From Chamaelirium japonicum (taxonomy: Eukaryota > Streptophyta > Magnoliopsida > Liliales > Melanthiaceae), in assembly GCA_947650365.1 (NCBI GenBank), contig OX393551.1, forward strand, positions 61,993,173 to 62,057,172: a stretch of 64,000 nucleotides of DNA, given 5' to 3'. The notes under the pieces were generated by a model that saw only the letters and a program-made list of their open reading frames with translations, made no database searches and was not told where the DNA came from. A program made the translations under genes and the position numbers. Positions 13,865-27,900 of the stretch are shown here, piece after piece; position 1 is the first letter of the stretch, and each line of letters starts with the position of its first letter.

Positions 13865-15242
13865 TTCGTGCGAATGATGTAGAATGGATTATACGAATGA
13901 ATCAGAATGGATCGTACGAATGAATTAGAAGGGATCGTATAAATGAATTAGAATGGATCGTGCGAATGAATTAGAATGGATCGTATGACTGAATTTGAAT
14001 GGATACATTCGTGCGAATGAATTAGAATGGATCGTACGAATGAGTAAGAATGGATCATACAAATGAAATATAATGGATCGTACGAATGAATTAGAATGGA
14101 TCGTGCTAATGAATTAGAATGGATCGTACGAATAAATTAGAATAGATTGTCCGAATGAATTAGAATGGATCGTATGAATGTATTAGAATGGATCGTATGA
14201 ATGAATTAGAATAGATCATACGAATGAATTAGAATTGATACATTCGTGTGAATGAATTAGAATAGATCGTACGAATGAATAAGAATGGATACATTCGTGC
14301 CAATGAAGTAGAATGGATCGTACGAATGAATTAGAATGGATCGTACGAATGAATTAGAATGAATCGTACGAATGAATTAGAATGGATACATTCGAACGAA
14401 TGAATTAGAATAGATCGTAGGAATGAATTAGAATGGATCATACGAATGAATTAGAATTGATCGTGCGAATGAATTAGAATGGATTGTACGAATGAATTAG
14501 AATGGATACATTCGTGCGAATGAAGTAGAATGGATCGTACGAATGAATTAGAATGGATCGTACGAATGAATTTGAATGGATACATTCGAACGAATGAATT
14601 AGAATAGATCGTAGTAATGAATTAGAATGGATCATACGAATGAATTAGAATTGATCGTGCGAATGAATTAGAATGGATTATACGAATGAATTAGAATGGA
14701 TACATTCGTGCTAATGATGTAGAATGGATCGTACGAATGAATCAGAATGGATCGTACGAATGAATTAGAATGAATCGTACGAATGAATTAGAATGGATAC
14801 ATTCGAACGAATGAATTAGAATAGATCATAGGAATGAATTAGAATGGATCATACGAATGAATTAGAATTGATCGTGCGAATGAATTAGAATGGATTGTAC
14901 GAATGAATTAGAATGGATACATTCGTGCGAATGAAGTAGAATGGATCGTACGAATGAATTAGAATGGATCGTACGAATGAATCAGAATGGATCGTACGAA
15001 TGAATTAGAATGGATACATTCGAACGAATGAATTAGAATAGATCGTAGGAATGAATTAGAATGGATCATACGAATAAATTAGAATTGATCGTGCGAATGA
15101 ATTTGAATGGATTGAACGAATGAATTAGAATGGATACATTCGTGCGAATGAAGTAGAATGGATCGTACGAATGAATTAGAATGGATCGAACGAATGAATT
15201 AGAATGGATCGTACGAATGAATTAGAATGAATAAGAATGAAT
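13865..15242 (+). repeat. Satellite domain 13 (+)
   Basis: Starts with about 430 bp of diverged 23-mers holding a complete block B (13,932-14,157), then returns to 217-bp HORs from about 14,290. It ends in a joint without an obvious palindrome (GAATGAATCCATTCG). Confidence 0.9.
13932..14157 (+). repeat. Block B, 226 bp, third full copy
   Basis: Same length and order as 28,522-28,747, from GGATCGTATAAATG to ATTGTCCGAATG. A partial reverse copy lies at about 3,508-3,650, and looser relatives at about 55,430-55,860. Confidence 0.91.
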
Positions 15243-16815
15243 CCATTCGTACGATCCATTCTAATTCATTCGTACGATCCATTGTAATTCATTCGTACGA
15301 TCCATTCTAATTCATTCGTACGATCCATTCTAATTCATTCGTACGATCCATTCTAATTCATTCGTACGATCCATTCTACTTCATTCGCAAGAATGTATCA
15401 ATTCTAATTCATTCGTACAATCCATTCTAATTCATTCGCACGATCAATTCTAATTCATTCGTATGATCCATTCTAATTCATTCCTACAATCCATTCTAAT
15501 TCATTCGTTCAAATGTATCCATTCTAATTCATTCGTACGATTCATTCTAATTCATTTGTACGATCCATTCTAATTCATTCGTACGATCCATTCTACTTCA
15601 TTCGCACGAATGTATCCATTCTAATTCATTCGTACAATCCATTCTAATTCATTCCTACGATTCATTCTAATTCATTCGTACGATCCATTCTAATTCATTC
15701 GTACGAACCATTCTACATTATTCGCACGATTGTATCCATTCTAATTCATTCGTACGATCCATTCTAATTCATTCGCACGATCCATTCTAATTAATTCTCA
15801 CAAATTTAACCTTTCTAATTCATTTGCACGATCTATTCAAATTCATTCGCACTATCCATTCTAATTCATTTGTACGATCCATTCTAATTCATTCGTACGA
15901 TCCATTCTAATCCATTCGTACGATCCATGGTAATTCTTTCGTACGATCCATTCTAATTCATTCCTACGATTCATTCTACTTCATTCGCACGAATGTATCC
16001 ATTCTAATTCATTCGTACAATACATTCTAATTCATTGGCACGATCAATTCTAATTCATTCGTACGATCCATTCTAATTCATTCCTACGATCTATTCTAAT
16101 TCATTCGTTCGAATGTATCCATTCTAATTCATTCGTACGATTCATTCTAATTCATTCGTACGATCCATTCTAATTCATTCGTACGATCCATTCTACTTCA
16201 TTCGCTCGAATGTATCCATTCTAATTCATTCATGCAATCCATTCTAATTCATTCGCACGATCAAATCTAATTCATTCGTATGATCCATTCTAATTCATTC
16301 CTACGATCTATTCTAATTCATTCGTTCGATTGTATCCATTCTAATTCATTCGTGCGATTCATTCTAATTCATTCGTACGATCCATTCTAATTCATTCGTA
16401 CGATCCACTCTACTTCATTCGCACGAATGTATCCATTCTAATTCATTCGTACAATCCATTCTAATTCATTCGCACGATCAATTCTAATTCATTCGTATGA
16501 TCCATTCTAATTCATTCCTACGATCTATTCTAATTCATTCGTTCAAATGTATCCATTCTAATTCATTCGTACAATTCATTCTAATTCATTCGTACGATCC
16601 ATTCTAATTCATTCGTACGATCCATTCTACTTCATTCGCACGAATGTATCTATTCTAATTCATTCGTACAATCCATTCTAATTCATTCGCAAGATCAATT
16701 CTAATTCATTCGTATGATCCATTCTAATTCATTCCTACGATCTATTCTAATTCATTCGTTCGAATGTATCCATTCTAATTCATTCGTACGATTCATTCTA
16801 ATTCATTCGTACGAT
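15243..16815 (-). repeat. Satellite domain 14 (-)
   Basis: The first 700 bp are diverged and include block C (15,796-15,935). Regular units follow, with ACTTC at 16,195, 16,412 and 16,629 exactly 217 bp apart. Its exit joint GATCAATGAATTAG recurs at 60,595. Confidence 0.9.
15796..15935 (-). repeat. Block C copy 1
   Basis: A 140-bp run of strongly diverged reverse monomers: CTCACAAATTTAACC, TTGCACGATCTATTCAAATT, GCACTATCC and CCATGGTAATT. The same order recurs 7,270 bp and 9,920 bp downstream. Confidence 0.9.
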
Positions 16816-17651
16816 CAATGAATTAGAATGGATACATTCGTGCGAATGAAGTAGAATGGATCGTACGAATGAATTAGAATGGATCGTACGAATCAATTAG
16901 AATGGATCATGCTAATGAATTAGAATGGATCGTACGAATGACTTAGAATAGATTGTGCGAATGAATTAGAATGGATCGTACGAATGAATTAGAATGGATT
17001 GTATGAATGAATTAGAATGAATCGTATGAATGAATTAGAATGGATACATTCGAACGAATGAATTAGAATAGATCGTAGGAATGAATTAGAATGGATCATA
17101 CGAATGAATTAGAATTGATCGTGCGAATGAATTAGAATGGATTGTACGAATGAATTAGAATTGATCGTACGAATGAATTAGAATGAATCATACGAATGAA
17201 TTAGAATGGATACATTCGAACGAATGAATTAGAATAGATCGTAGGAATGAATTAGAATGGATCATACGAATGAATTAGAATTGATCGTGCGAATGAATTA
17301 GAATGGATTGTACGAATGAATTAGAATGGATCGTACGAATGAATTAGAATGAATCGTACGAATGAATTAGAATGGATTGTACGAATGAATTAGATTGGAT
17401 ACATTCGTGCGAATGAAGTAGAATGGATCGTACGAATGAATTAGAATGGATCGTACGAATGTATTAGAATGAATCGTACGAATGAATAAGAATGGATACA
17501 TTTGAACGAATGAATTAGAATAGATCGTAGGAATGAATTAGAATGGATCATACGAATGAATTAGAATTGATCGTGCGAATGAATTAGAATGGATCGTACG
17601 AATGAATTAGAATGGATGCATTCGTGCGAATGATGTAGAATGGATCGTACG
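16816..17651 (+). repeat. Satellite domain 15 (+)
   Basis: Scrambled HOR pieces in which the order of monomers 1-9 is broken several times, for example two successive monomer 3-to-4 passages near 17,030 and 17,190. It ends at GGATCGTACGTATGATCC. Confidence 0.88.
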
Positions 17652-18762
17652 TATGATCCATTATAATTCATTCCTACGATCTATTCTAATTCATTCGTTC
17701 GAATATTTCCATTCTAATATTTGTACGATTCATTCTAATTCATTCGTACGATCCATTCTGATTCATTCGTACGATCCATTCTAATTCATTCGTACGATCC
17801 ATTCTACTTCATTCGCACGAATGTATCCATTCTAATTCATTCATAATATCCATTCTAATTCATTCGTACGATTCATTCTAATTCATTCGTACGATCCATT
17901 CTAATTCATTCGTACGATCCATTCTAATTCATTCATATGATCCATTCTAATTCATTCGTACGATCCATTCTAATTCATTCGTATGATCCATTCTACTTCA
18001 TTCGCACGAATGTATCCATTCTAATTCATTCGTACAATCCATTCTAATTCATTCGCACGATCAATTCTAATTCATTCGTATGATCCATTCTAATTCATTC
18101 CTACGATCTATTCTAATTCATTCGTTCGAATGTATCCATTCTTATTCATTCGTACGATTCATTCTAATTCATTCGTACGATCCATTCTAATTCATTCATA
18201 CGATCTATTCTACTTCATTCGCACGAATGTATCCATTATAATTTATTCGTGCAATCCATTCTAATTCATTCGCACGATCATTTCTAATTCATTCGTATGA
18301 TCCATTCTAATTCATTCCTACGATCTATTCTAATTCATACGTTCGAATGTTTCCATTCTAATTCATTCGTACGATTCATTCTAATTCATTCGTACGATTC
18401 ATTCTAATTCATTCGTATGATCCATTCTGAATGTATCCATTCTAATTCATTCGTACGATTCATTCTAATTCATTCTTCGATCCATTCTAATTCATTCGTA
18501 CGATCCATTCTAATTCATTCTCATGAATGTATCTATTCTAATTCATTCGTACAATCCATTCTAATTCATTCGCACGATCAATTCTAATTCATTCGTATGA
18601 TCCATTCTAATTGATTCCTACGTTCTATTCTAATTCATTCGTTCGAATGTATCCATTCTAATTCATTCATACGATTCATTCTAATTCATTCGTACGATCC
18701 ATTCTAATTCACTCGTACGATCCATTCTACTTCATTCGCACGAATGTATCCATTCTAATTCA
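17652..18762 (-). repeat. Satellite domain 16 (-)
   Basis: Reverse HORs with several local breaks (near 17,720 and 18,430). The exit joint is CATGG, where a reverse monomer is cut in its core and the next begins inside a 28-mer tail. Confidence 0.88.
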
Positions 18763-19107
18763 TGGATACATTCGAATGAATAAATTAGAATAGATCGTAG
18801 GAATGAATTAGAATGGATACATTCGTGCGAATGAAGTAGAATGGATCGTACGAATGAATTAGAATGAATCGTACGAATAAATTAGAATAGATACATTCGA
18901 ACGAATGAATTAGAATAGATCGTAGGAATAAATTAGAATGGATCATACGAATGAATTAGAATTGATCGTGCGAATGAATTAGAATGGATTGTACGAATAA
19001 ATTAGAATGGATACATTCATGCGAATGAAGTAGAATGGATCGTAAGAATGAAGTAGAATGGATCGTACGAATAAATTAGAATGGATCGTGCAAATGAATT
19101 AGAATCG
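18763..19107 (+). repeat. Satellite domain 17 (+)
   Basis: A 345-bp + segment. It ends with AAATGAATTAGAATCGATCC, a switch sequence also seen at about 25,025 and 35,416. Confidence 0.9.
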
Positions 19108-21485
19108 ATCCATTCTACTTCATTAGCACGATCCATTCTAATTCATTCGTACGATCCATTCTAATTCATTCATACGATCCATTGTAATTCATTCATATGA
19201 TCCATTCTAATTCATTCGCACGAATGTATCAATTCTAATCATTCGTACGATCCATTCTAATTCATTCGTACGATCCATTCTACTTCATTCGTACGAATGT
19301 ATCCATTCTAATTCATTCGTACAATCTATTCTAATTCATTCGCACGATCAATTCTAATTCATTCGTATGATCTATTCTAATTCATTCCTACGATCAATTC
19401 TAATTCATTCGTTCGAATGTTTCCATTCTAATTCATTCGTACGATTCATTCTAATTCATTCGTACGATCCATTCTGATTCATTCGTACGATCCATTCTAA
19501 TTCATTCGCATGAATGTATCCATTCTAATTCATTCGTACAATCCGTTCTAATTCATTCACACGATCATTTCTAATCCATTCGTATGATCCATTCTAATTC
19601 ATTCCTACGATTTATTCTAATTCATTCGTTCGAATGTATCCATTCTAATTCATTCGTACGATTCATTCTAATTCATTCGTACGATCCATTCTAATTCATT
19701 CGTTCGATCCATTCTACTTCATTCGTATGATCCATTCTAATTCATTCGTACGATTCATTCTAATTCATTCGTACGATCTATTCTACTTCATTCGCACGAA
19801 TGTATCCATTCTAATTCATTCGTACAATCCATTCTAATTCATTCGCACGATCAATTCTAATTCATTCGTATGATCCATTCTAATTCATTCCTACGATCTA
19901 TTCTAATTCATTCGTTCGAATGTATCCATTCTAATTAATTCGTACGATTCATTGTAATTCATTCGTACGATCCATTCTAATTCATTCGTACAATCCATTC
20001 TACTTTATTCTCACGAATGTATCCATTCTAATTCATTCGTACAATCCATTCTAATTTATTCGCACGATCAATTCTAATTCATTCATATGATCCATTCTAA
20101 TTCATTCCTACGATCTATTCTAATTCATTCGTTCGAATGTATCCATTCTAATTCATTCATACGATTCATTCTAATTCATTCGTACGATCCATTCTAATTC
20201 ATTCGTACGATCCATTCTACTTCATTCGCACGAATGTATCCATTCTAATTCATTCGTACAATCCATTCTAATTCATTCGCACGATCAATTCTAATTCATT
20301 CGTATGATCCATTCTAATTCATTCCTACGACCTATTCTAGTTCATTCGTTCGAATGTATCCATTCTAATTCATTCGTACGATCCATTCTAATTCATTCGT
20401 ACGATCCATTCTACTTCATTCGCACGAATGTATCCATTCTAATTCATTCGTACAATCCATTCTAATTCATTCGCACGATCAATTCTAATTCATTCGTATG
20501 ATCCATTCTAATTCATTCCTACGATCTATTCTAATTCATTCGTTCGAATGTATCCATTCTAATTCATTCGTACGATTCATTCTAATTCATTCGTACGATC
20601 CATTCTAATTCATTCGTACGATCCATTCTACTTCATTCGCACGAATGTGTCCATTCTAATTCATTCGTGCAATCCATTCTAATTCATTCGCACGATAATT
20701 TCTAATTCATTCGTATGATCCATTCTAATTCATTCCTACGATCTATTCTAATTCATTCGTTCGAATGTATCCATTCTAATTCATTCGTACGATTCATTCT
20801 AATTCATTCGTACAATCCATTCTAATTCATTCGTACAATCTATTCTAATTCATTCGTACGATCCATTCTAATTCATTCTAATTCATTCCTACGATCTATT
20901 CTAATTCATTCGTTTGAATATATCCAATCTAATTCATTCATACGATTCATTCTAATTCATTCGTACGATTCATTCTAATTCATTCGTACGATCCATTCTA
21001 CTTCATTCGCACGAATGTATCCATTCTAATTCATTCGTACAATCCATTCTAATTCATTCGCACGATCAATTCTAATTCATTCGTATGATCCATTCTAATT
21101 CATGCCTACGATCTATTCTAATTCATTCGTTCGAATGTTTCCATTCTAAATCATTCGTACGATTCATTCTAATTCATTCGTACAATCCATTCTAATTCAT
21201 TCGTACGATCCATTCTACTTCAATCGCACGAATGTATCCATTCTAATTCATTCGTACAATCCATTCTAATTCATTCACACGATCAATTCTAATTCATTCG
21301 TATGATCCATTCTAATTCATTCCTACGATCTATTCTAATTCATTCGTTCGAATGTATCCATTCTAATTCATTCGTACGATTCATTCTAATTCATTCGTAC
21401 GATCCATTCTACTTCATTCGCACGAATGTATCCATTCTAATTCATTCCTACGATCTATTCTAATTTATTCGTTCGAATGTATCCA
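19108..21485 (-). repeat. Satellite domain 18 (-)
   Basis: A 2.4-kb reverse tract of HORs: ACTTC at 20,219, 20,413 and 20,630 shows a 194-bp and a 217-bp unit. The first 150 bp are diverged type-B monomers. It ends GTATCCATGAATTAG. Confidence 0.91.
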
Positions 21486-22695
21486 TGAATTAGAATGGAT
21501 ACATTCGTGCGAATGAAGTAGAATGGATCGTACGAATGAATTAGAATGGATCGTACGAATGAATTAGAATGAATCGTATGAATGAATTAGAATGGATACA
21601 TTCGAACGAATGAATTAGAATAGAACGTAGGAATGAATTAGAATGGATCATACGAATGAATTAGAATTGATCGTGCGAATGAATTAGAATGGATTACACG
21701 AAAGAATTAGAATGGATACATTCGTGAGAATGAATTAGAATGGATCGTACGAATGAATTAGAATGGATCGAAGAATGAATTAGAATGAATCGTAATAATG
21801 AATTAGAATGGATACATTTGAACGAATGAATTAGAATAGATCGTAGGGAATCGTACGAATGAATTAGAATGGATACATTCGAACGAATGAATTAGAATAG
21901 ATCGTAGGAATGAATTAGAATGGATCATACGAATGAATTAGAAATGATCGTTCGAATGAATTAGAATGGATTGTACGAATGAATTAGAATAGATACATTC
22001 GTGCGAATGAAGTAGAATGGATCATACGAATGAATTAGAATGGATCGTACGAATGAATTAGAATGAATCGTACGAATGAATTAGAATGGATACATTCGAA
22101 CGAATAAATTAGAATAGATCGTAGGAATGAATTAGAATGGATCATACAAATGAATTAGAATTGATCGTAGGAATGAATTAGAATGGATTGTACGAATGAA
22201 TTAGAATGGATCGTACGAATGAATAAGAATGAATTGTACGAATGAATTAGAATGGATACATTCGTGCGAATGAAGTAGAATGGATCATACGAATGAATTA
22301 GAATGGATCGTACGAATGAATTAGAATGAATCGTACGAATGAATTAGAATGGATACATTCGAACGAATGAATTAGAATAGATCGTAGGAATGAATTAGAA
22401 TGGATCATACGAATGAATTAGAATTGATCGTGCGAATGAATTAGAATGGATTGTACGAATGAATTAGAATGGATACATTCGTGCGAATAAAGTAGAATGG
22501 ATCGTACGAATGAATTAGAATGGATCGTACGAATGAATTAGAATGAATCGTACGAATGAATTAGAATGGATACATTCGAACGAATGAATTAGAATAGATC
22601 GTAGGAATGAATTAGAATAGATCATACGAATGAATTAGAATTGATCGTGCGAATGAAATAGAATGGATTGTACGAATGAATTAGAATGGATACAT
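21486..22695 (+). repeat. Satellite domain 19 (+)
   Basis: HORs with several short losses, at about 21,845 (AGGGAATCG) and 22,200. It ends by running from a 28-mer tail (GGATACATTC) directly into TAATTCATTC. Confidence 0.9.
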
Positions 22696-23708
22696 TCTAA
22701 TTCATTCGTACGATCCATTCTAATTCATTCGTACGATCAATTCTAGTTCATTCGCACGAATGTATCCATTCTAATTCATTCGTACAATCCATTCTAATTC
22801 ATTCGCACGATCAATTCTAATTCATTCGTATGATCCATTCTAATTCATTCCTACGATCTATTCTAATTCACTCGTTCGAATGTATCCATTCTAATTCATT
22901 CGTACGATTCATTCTAATTCCTTCGTACGATCCATTCTAATTCATTCGTACGATCCATTCTACTTCATTCGCACGAATGTATCCATTCTAATTCATTCGT
23001 ACGATCCATTATAATTCATTCGTACGATCCATTCTAATTCATTCGCACGATCCATTCTAATTCATTCTCACAAATTTAACCTTTCTAATTCATTTGCACG
23101 ATCTATTCAAATTCATTCGCACTATCCATTCTAATTCATTTGTATGATCCATTCTAATTCATTCGTACGATCCATTCTAATCCATTCGTACGATGCATGG
23201 TAATTCATTCGTACGATCCATTCTAATTCATTCCTACGATCCATTCTACTTCATTCGCACGAATGTATCCATTCTAATTCATTCGTACAATCCATTCTAA
23301 TTCATTCGCACGATCAATTCTAATTCATTCGTATGATCCATTCTAATTCATTCCTACGATCTATTCTAATTCATTCGTTCGAATGTATCTATTTTAATTC
23401 ATTCGTACGATTTATTCTAATTCATTCGTACGATCCATTCTAATTCATTCGTACGATCCATTCTACTTCATTCGCACGAATGTATCCATTTTAATTCATT
23501 CGTACGATCAATTCTAATTCATTCGTATGATCCATTCTAATTCATTCCTATGATCTATTCTAATTCATTCGTTCGAATGTATCCATTCTAATTCATTCGT
23601 ACGATTCAACCTAATTCATTCGTATGATCCATTCTAATTCATTCGTACGATCCATTCTACTTCATTCGCACGAATGTATCCAATCTAATTCATTCGTACA
23701 ATCCATTC
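22696..23708 (-). repeat. Satellite domain 20 (-)
   Basis: Left part of the first copy of the 2.65-kb duplication; includes block C (23,066-23,205). It ends at ATCC-ATTC-GGAT, repeated exactly 2,650 bp later. Confidence 0.91.
23066..23205 (-). repeat. Block C copy 2
   Basis: Same variants as 15,796-15,935; differs by GTATGATCC and GATGCATGG. It sits in the first copy of the 2.65-kb duplication. Confidence 0.9.
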
Positions 23709-24321
23709 GGATACATTCGTGCGAATGAAGTAGAATGGATCGTACGAATGAATTAGAATGGATCGTACGAATGAATTAGAATGAATCGTACGAATGAATT
23801 AGAATGGATATATTCGAACGAATGAATTAGAATAGATCGTAGGAATGAATTAGAATGGATCATACGAATGAATTAGAATTGATCGTGCGAATGAATTAGA
23901 ATGGATTGTACGAATGAATTAGAATGGATACATTCGTGCGAATGAAGTAGAATGGATCGTACGAATGAATTAGAATGGATCGTACGAATGAATTAGAATG
24001 AATCGTACGAATGAATTAGAATGGATACATATGAACGAATGAATTAGAATAGATCGTAGGAATGAATTAGAATGGATCATACGAATGAATTAGAATTGAT
24101 CGTGCGAAAGAATTAGAATGGATTGCACGAATTAATTAGAATGGATACATTCGAGCGAATGAAGTAGAATGGATCGTACGAATGAATTAGAATGAATCGT
24201 ACGAATGAATTAGAATGGATACATTCGAACGAATGAATTAGAATAGATCGTAGGAATGAATTAGAATGGATCATACGAATGAATTAGAATTGATCGTGCG
24301 AATGAATTAGAATGGATTGTA
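23709..24321 (+). repeat. Satellite domain 21 (+)
   Basis: Regular HORs; the unit near 24,181 lacks one 23-mer that its duplicate retains. It ends at GGATTGTACGATCT. Confidence 0.9.
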
Positions 24322-24406
24322 CGATCTATTCTAATTCATTCGTTCGTACGATCTATTCTAATTCATTCGTACGATCCATTCTAATTCATTCGTTCGAATG
24401 TATCCA
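24322..24406 (-). repeat. Satellite domain 22 (-)
   Basis: A reverse insert of only 85 bp, duplicated as domain 26. It leaves at GTATCCAATGAATTAG. Confidence 0.9.
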
Positions 24407-25025
24407 ATGAATTAGAATGGATCATACGAATGAATTAGAATTGATCGTGCGAATGAATTAGAATGGATTGTACGAATGAATTAGAATGGATACATTCGTG
24501 CGAATGAAGTAGAATGGATCGTACGAATGAATTAGAATGGATACATTCGTGCGAATGAAGTAGAATGGATAGTACGAATGGATTAGAATGGATCGTACGA
24601 ATGAATTAGAATGAATCGTACGAATGAATTAGAATGGAAACATTCGAACGAATGAATTAGAATAGATCGTAGGAATGAATTAGAATGGATCATACGAATG
24701 AATTAGAATTGATCGTGCGAATGAATTAGAATGGATTGTACGAATGAATTAGAATGAATACATTCGTGCGAATGAAGTAGAATGGATCGTACGAATGAAT
24801 TAGAATGAATCGTACGAATGAATTAGAATGGATACATTCGAACGAATAAATTAGAATAGATCGTAGGAATGAATTAGAATGGATCATACGAATGAATTAG
24901 AATTGATCGTGTGAATGAATTAGAATGGATTGTACGAATGAATTAGAATGGATACATTCGTGCGAATGAAGTAGAATGGATCGTACGAATGAATTAGAAT
25001 GGATCGTGCAAATGAATTAGAATCG
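24407..25025 (+). repeat. Satellite domain 23 (+)
   Basis: HORs, duplicated in domain 27. One monomer 3-type step is missing near 24,781 relative to the other copy. It ends with the shared AATCGATCC joint. Confidence 0.9.
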
Positions 25026-26358
25026 ATCCATTCTACTTCATTAGCATGATCCATTCTAATTCATTCGTACGATCCATTCTAATTCATTCATACGATCCAT
25101 TGTAATTCATTCATAAGATCCATTCTAATTCATTCGCACGAATATATCAATTCTAATTCATTCGTACGATCCATTCTAATTCATTCATACGATCCATTCT
25201 ACTTCATTCGCACGAATGTATCCATTCTAATTCATTCGTACAATCCATTCTAATTTATTCGCACGATCAATTCTAATTCATTCGTACAATCCATTCTAAT
25301 TCATTCCTACGATCTATTCTAATTGATTCGTTCGAATGTATCCATTCTTATTCATTCGTACGATCCATTCTAATTCATTCGTATGATCCATTCTACTTCA
25401 TTCGCACGAATGTATCCATTCTAATTCATTCTTACAGTCCATTCTAATTCATTCGCACGATCAATTCAAATTCATTTGTATGATCCATTCTAATTCATTC
25501 CTACGATCTATTCTAATTCATTCGTTCGAATGTATCCATTCTAATTCATTCGTACGATTCATTCTAATTCATTCGTACGATCCATTCTAATTCATTCGTA
25601 CGATCCATTCTACTTCATTCGCACGAATGTATCCATTCTAATTCATTCGTACGATCCATTATAATTCATTCGTACGATCCATTCTAATTCATTCGCACGA
25701 TCCATTCTAATTCATTCTCACAAATTTAACCTTTCTAATTCATTTGCACGATCTATTCAAATTCATTCGCACTATCCATTCTAATTCATTTGTATGATCC
25801 ATTCTAATTCATTCGTACGATCCATTCTAATCCATTCGTACGATTCATGGTAATTCATTCGTATGATCCATTCTAATTCATTCCTACGATCCATTCTACT
25901 TCATTCGCACGAATGTATCCATTCTAATTCATTCGTACAATCCATTCTAATTCATTCGCACGATCAATTCTAATTCATTCGTTTGATCCATTCTAATTCA
26001 TTCCTACGATCTATTCTAATTCATTCGTTCGAATATATCCTTTCTAACTCATTCATACGATTCATTCTAATTCATTCGTACGATCCATTCTAATTCATTC
26101 GTACGATTCATTCTACTTCATTCGCACGAATGTATCCATTCTAATTCATTCGTACGATCAATTCTAATTCATTCGTATGATCCATTCTAATTAATTCCTA
26201 CGATCTATTCTAATTCATTCGTTCGAATGTATCCATTCTAATTCATTCGTACGATTCATTCTAATTCATTCGTGCGATCCATTCTAATTCATTCGTACGA
26301 TCCATTCTACTTCATTCGCACGAATGTATCCATTCTAATTCATTCGTACAATCCATTC
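25026..26358 (-). repeat. Satellite domain 24 (-)
   Basis: Begins with diverged type-B monomers, like domains 18 and 36. From about 25,350 it is the second copy of domain 20, with block C at 25,716-25,855. Confidence 0.91.
25716..25855 (-). repeat. Block C copy 3
   Basis: Exactly 2,650 bp after copy 2, with GATTCATGG in place of GATGCATGG. A short remnant (TCCATTCGTACGATCCATGG) is at about 58,061. Confidence 0.9.
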
Positions 26359-26995
26359 GGATACATTCGTGCGAATGAAGTAGAATGGATCGTACGAATG
26401 AATTAGAATGGATCGTACGAATGAATTAGAATGAATCGTACGAATGAATTAGAATGGATATATTCGAACGAATGAATTAGAATAGATCGTAGGAATGAAT
26501 TAGAATGGATCATACGAATGAATTAGAATTGATCGTGCGAATGAATTAGAATGGATTGTACGAATGAATTAGAATGGATACATTCGTGCGAATGAAGTAG
26601 AATGGATCGTACGAATGAATTAGAATGGATCGTACGAATGAATTAGAATGAATCGTACGAATGAATTAGAATGGATACATTCGAACGAATGAATTAGAAT
26701 AGATCGTAGGAATGAATTTGAATGGATCATACGAATGAATTAGAATTGATCGTGCGAATGAATTAGAATGGATTGCACGAATTAATTAGAATGGATACAT
26801 TCGAGCGAATAAAGTAGAATGGATCGTACGAATGAATTAGAATGGATCGTACGAATGAATTAGAATGAATCGTACGAATGAATTAGAATGGATACATTCG
26901 AACGAATGAATTAAAATAGATCGTAGGAATGAATTAGAATGGATCATACAAATGAATTAGAATTGATCGTGCGAATGAATTATAATGGATTGTAC
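26359..26995 (+). repeat. Satellite domain 25 (+)
   Basis: Second copy of domain 21, with offset 2,650 rising to 2,673 once the extra 23-mer is passed. Same entry and exit joints. Confidence 0.91.
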
Positions 26996-27080
26996 GATCT
27001 ATTCTAATTCATTCGTTCGTACGATCCATTCTAATTCATTCGTACGATTCATTCTAATTCATTCGTTCGAATGTATCCAA
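26996..27080 (-). repeat. Satellite domain 26 (-)
   Basis: Second copy of the 85-bp domain 22, with offset about 2,673. The exit reads GTATCCAAAGAATTAG, one base different. Confidence 0.9.
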
Positions 27081-27900
27081 AGAATTAGAATGGATCATAC
27101 GAATGAATTAGAATTGATCGTGCGAATGAATTAGAATGGATAGTACGAATGAATTAGAATGGATACATTCGTGCGAATGAAGTAGAATGGATCGTACGAA
27201 TGAATTAGAATGGATACATTCGTGCGAATGAAGTAGAACGGATAGTACGAATGAATTAGAATGGATCGTACGAATGAATTAGAATGAATCGTACGAATGA
27301 ATTAGAATGGAAACATTCGAACGAATGAATTAGAATAGATCGTAGGAATGAATTAGAATGGATCATACGAATGAATTAGAATTGATCGTGCGAATGAATT
27401 AGAATGGATTGTACGAATGAATTAGAATGGATACATTCGTGCGAATGAAGTAGAATGGATCGTACGAATGAATTAGAATGGATCGTACGAATGAATTAGA
27501 ATGAATCGTACGAATGAATTAGAATGGATACATTCGAACGAATAAATTAGAATAGATCGTAGGAATGAATTAAAATAGATCATACGAATGAATTAGAATT
27601 GATCGTGCGAATGAATTAGAATGGATTGTACGAATGAATTAGAATGGATACATTCGTGCGAATGAAGTAGAATGGATCGTACGAATGAATTAGAATGGAT
27701 CGTACGAATGAATTAGAATGAATCGTACGAATGAATTAGAATGGATACATTCGAACGAATGAATTAGAATAGATCGTAGGAATGAATTAGAATGGATCAT
27801 ACGAATGAATTAGAATTGATCGTGCGAATGAATTCGAATGGATTGCACGAATGAATTAGAATGGATACATTCATGCGAATGAAGTAGAATGGATCGTACG
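27081..27900 (+). repeat. Satellite domain 27 (+)
   Basis: Second copy of domain 23 up to about 27,700, then about 200 bp of ordinary HOR. It is cut off at GGATCGTACG, followed by CATTCGGAC of block B. Confidence 0.9.

Larger units (their letters stand above)
22700..25005. repeat. 2.65-kb tandem duplication, copy 1
   Basis: Spans domains 20-23. Landmarks recur at +2,650 (block C; the ATCCATTCGGATAC joint at 23,701), at +2,673 (joints at 24,321 and 24,406) and at +2,696 (AACGAATAAATT at 24,841). The offset grows in 23-bp steps because this copy has lost two monomers. Three orientation switches were duplicated with it. Confidence 0.9.
25350..27700. repeat. 2.65-kb tandem duplication, copy 2
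   Basis: Spans the end of domain 24 through domain 27 and follows the order of copy 1. The duplication includes the 85-bp flipped segment (26,996-27,080). About 345 bp of diverged reverse monomers separate the two copies. Confidence 0.9.
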
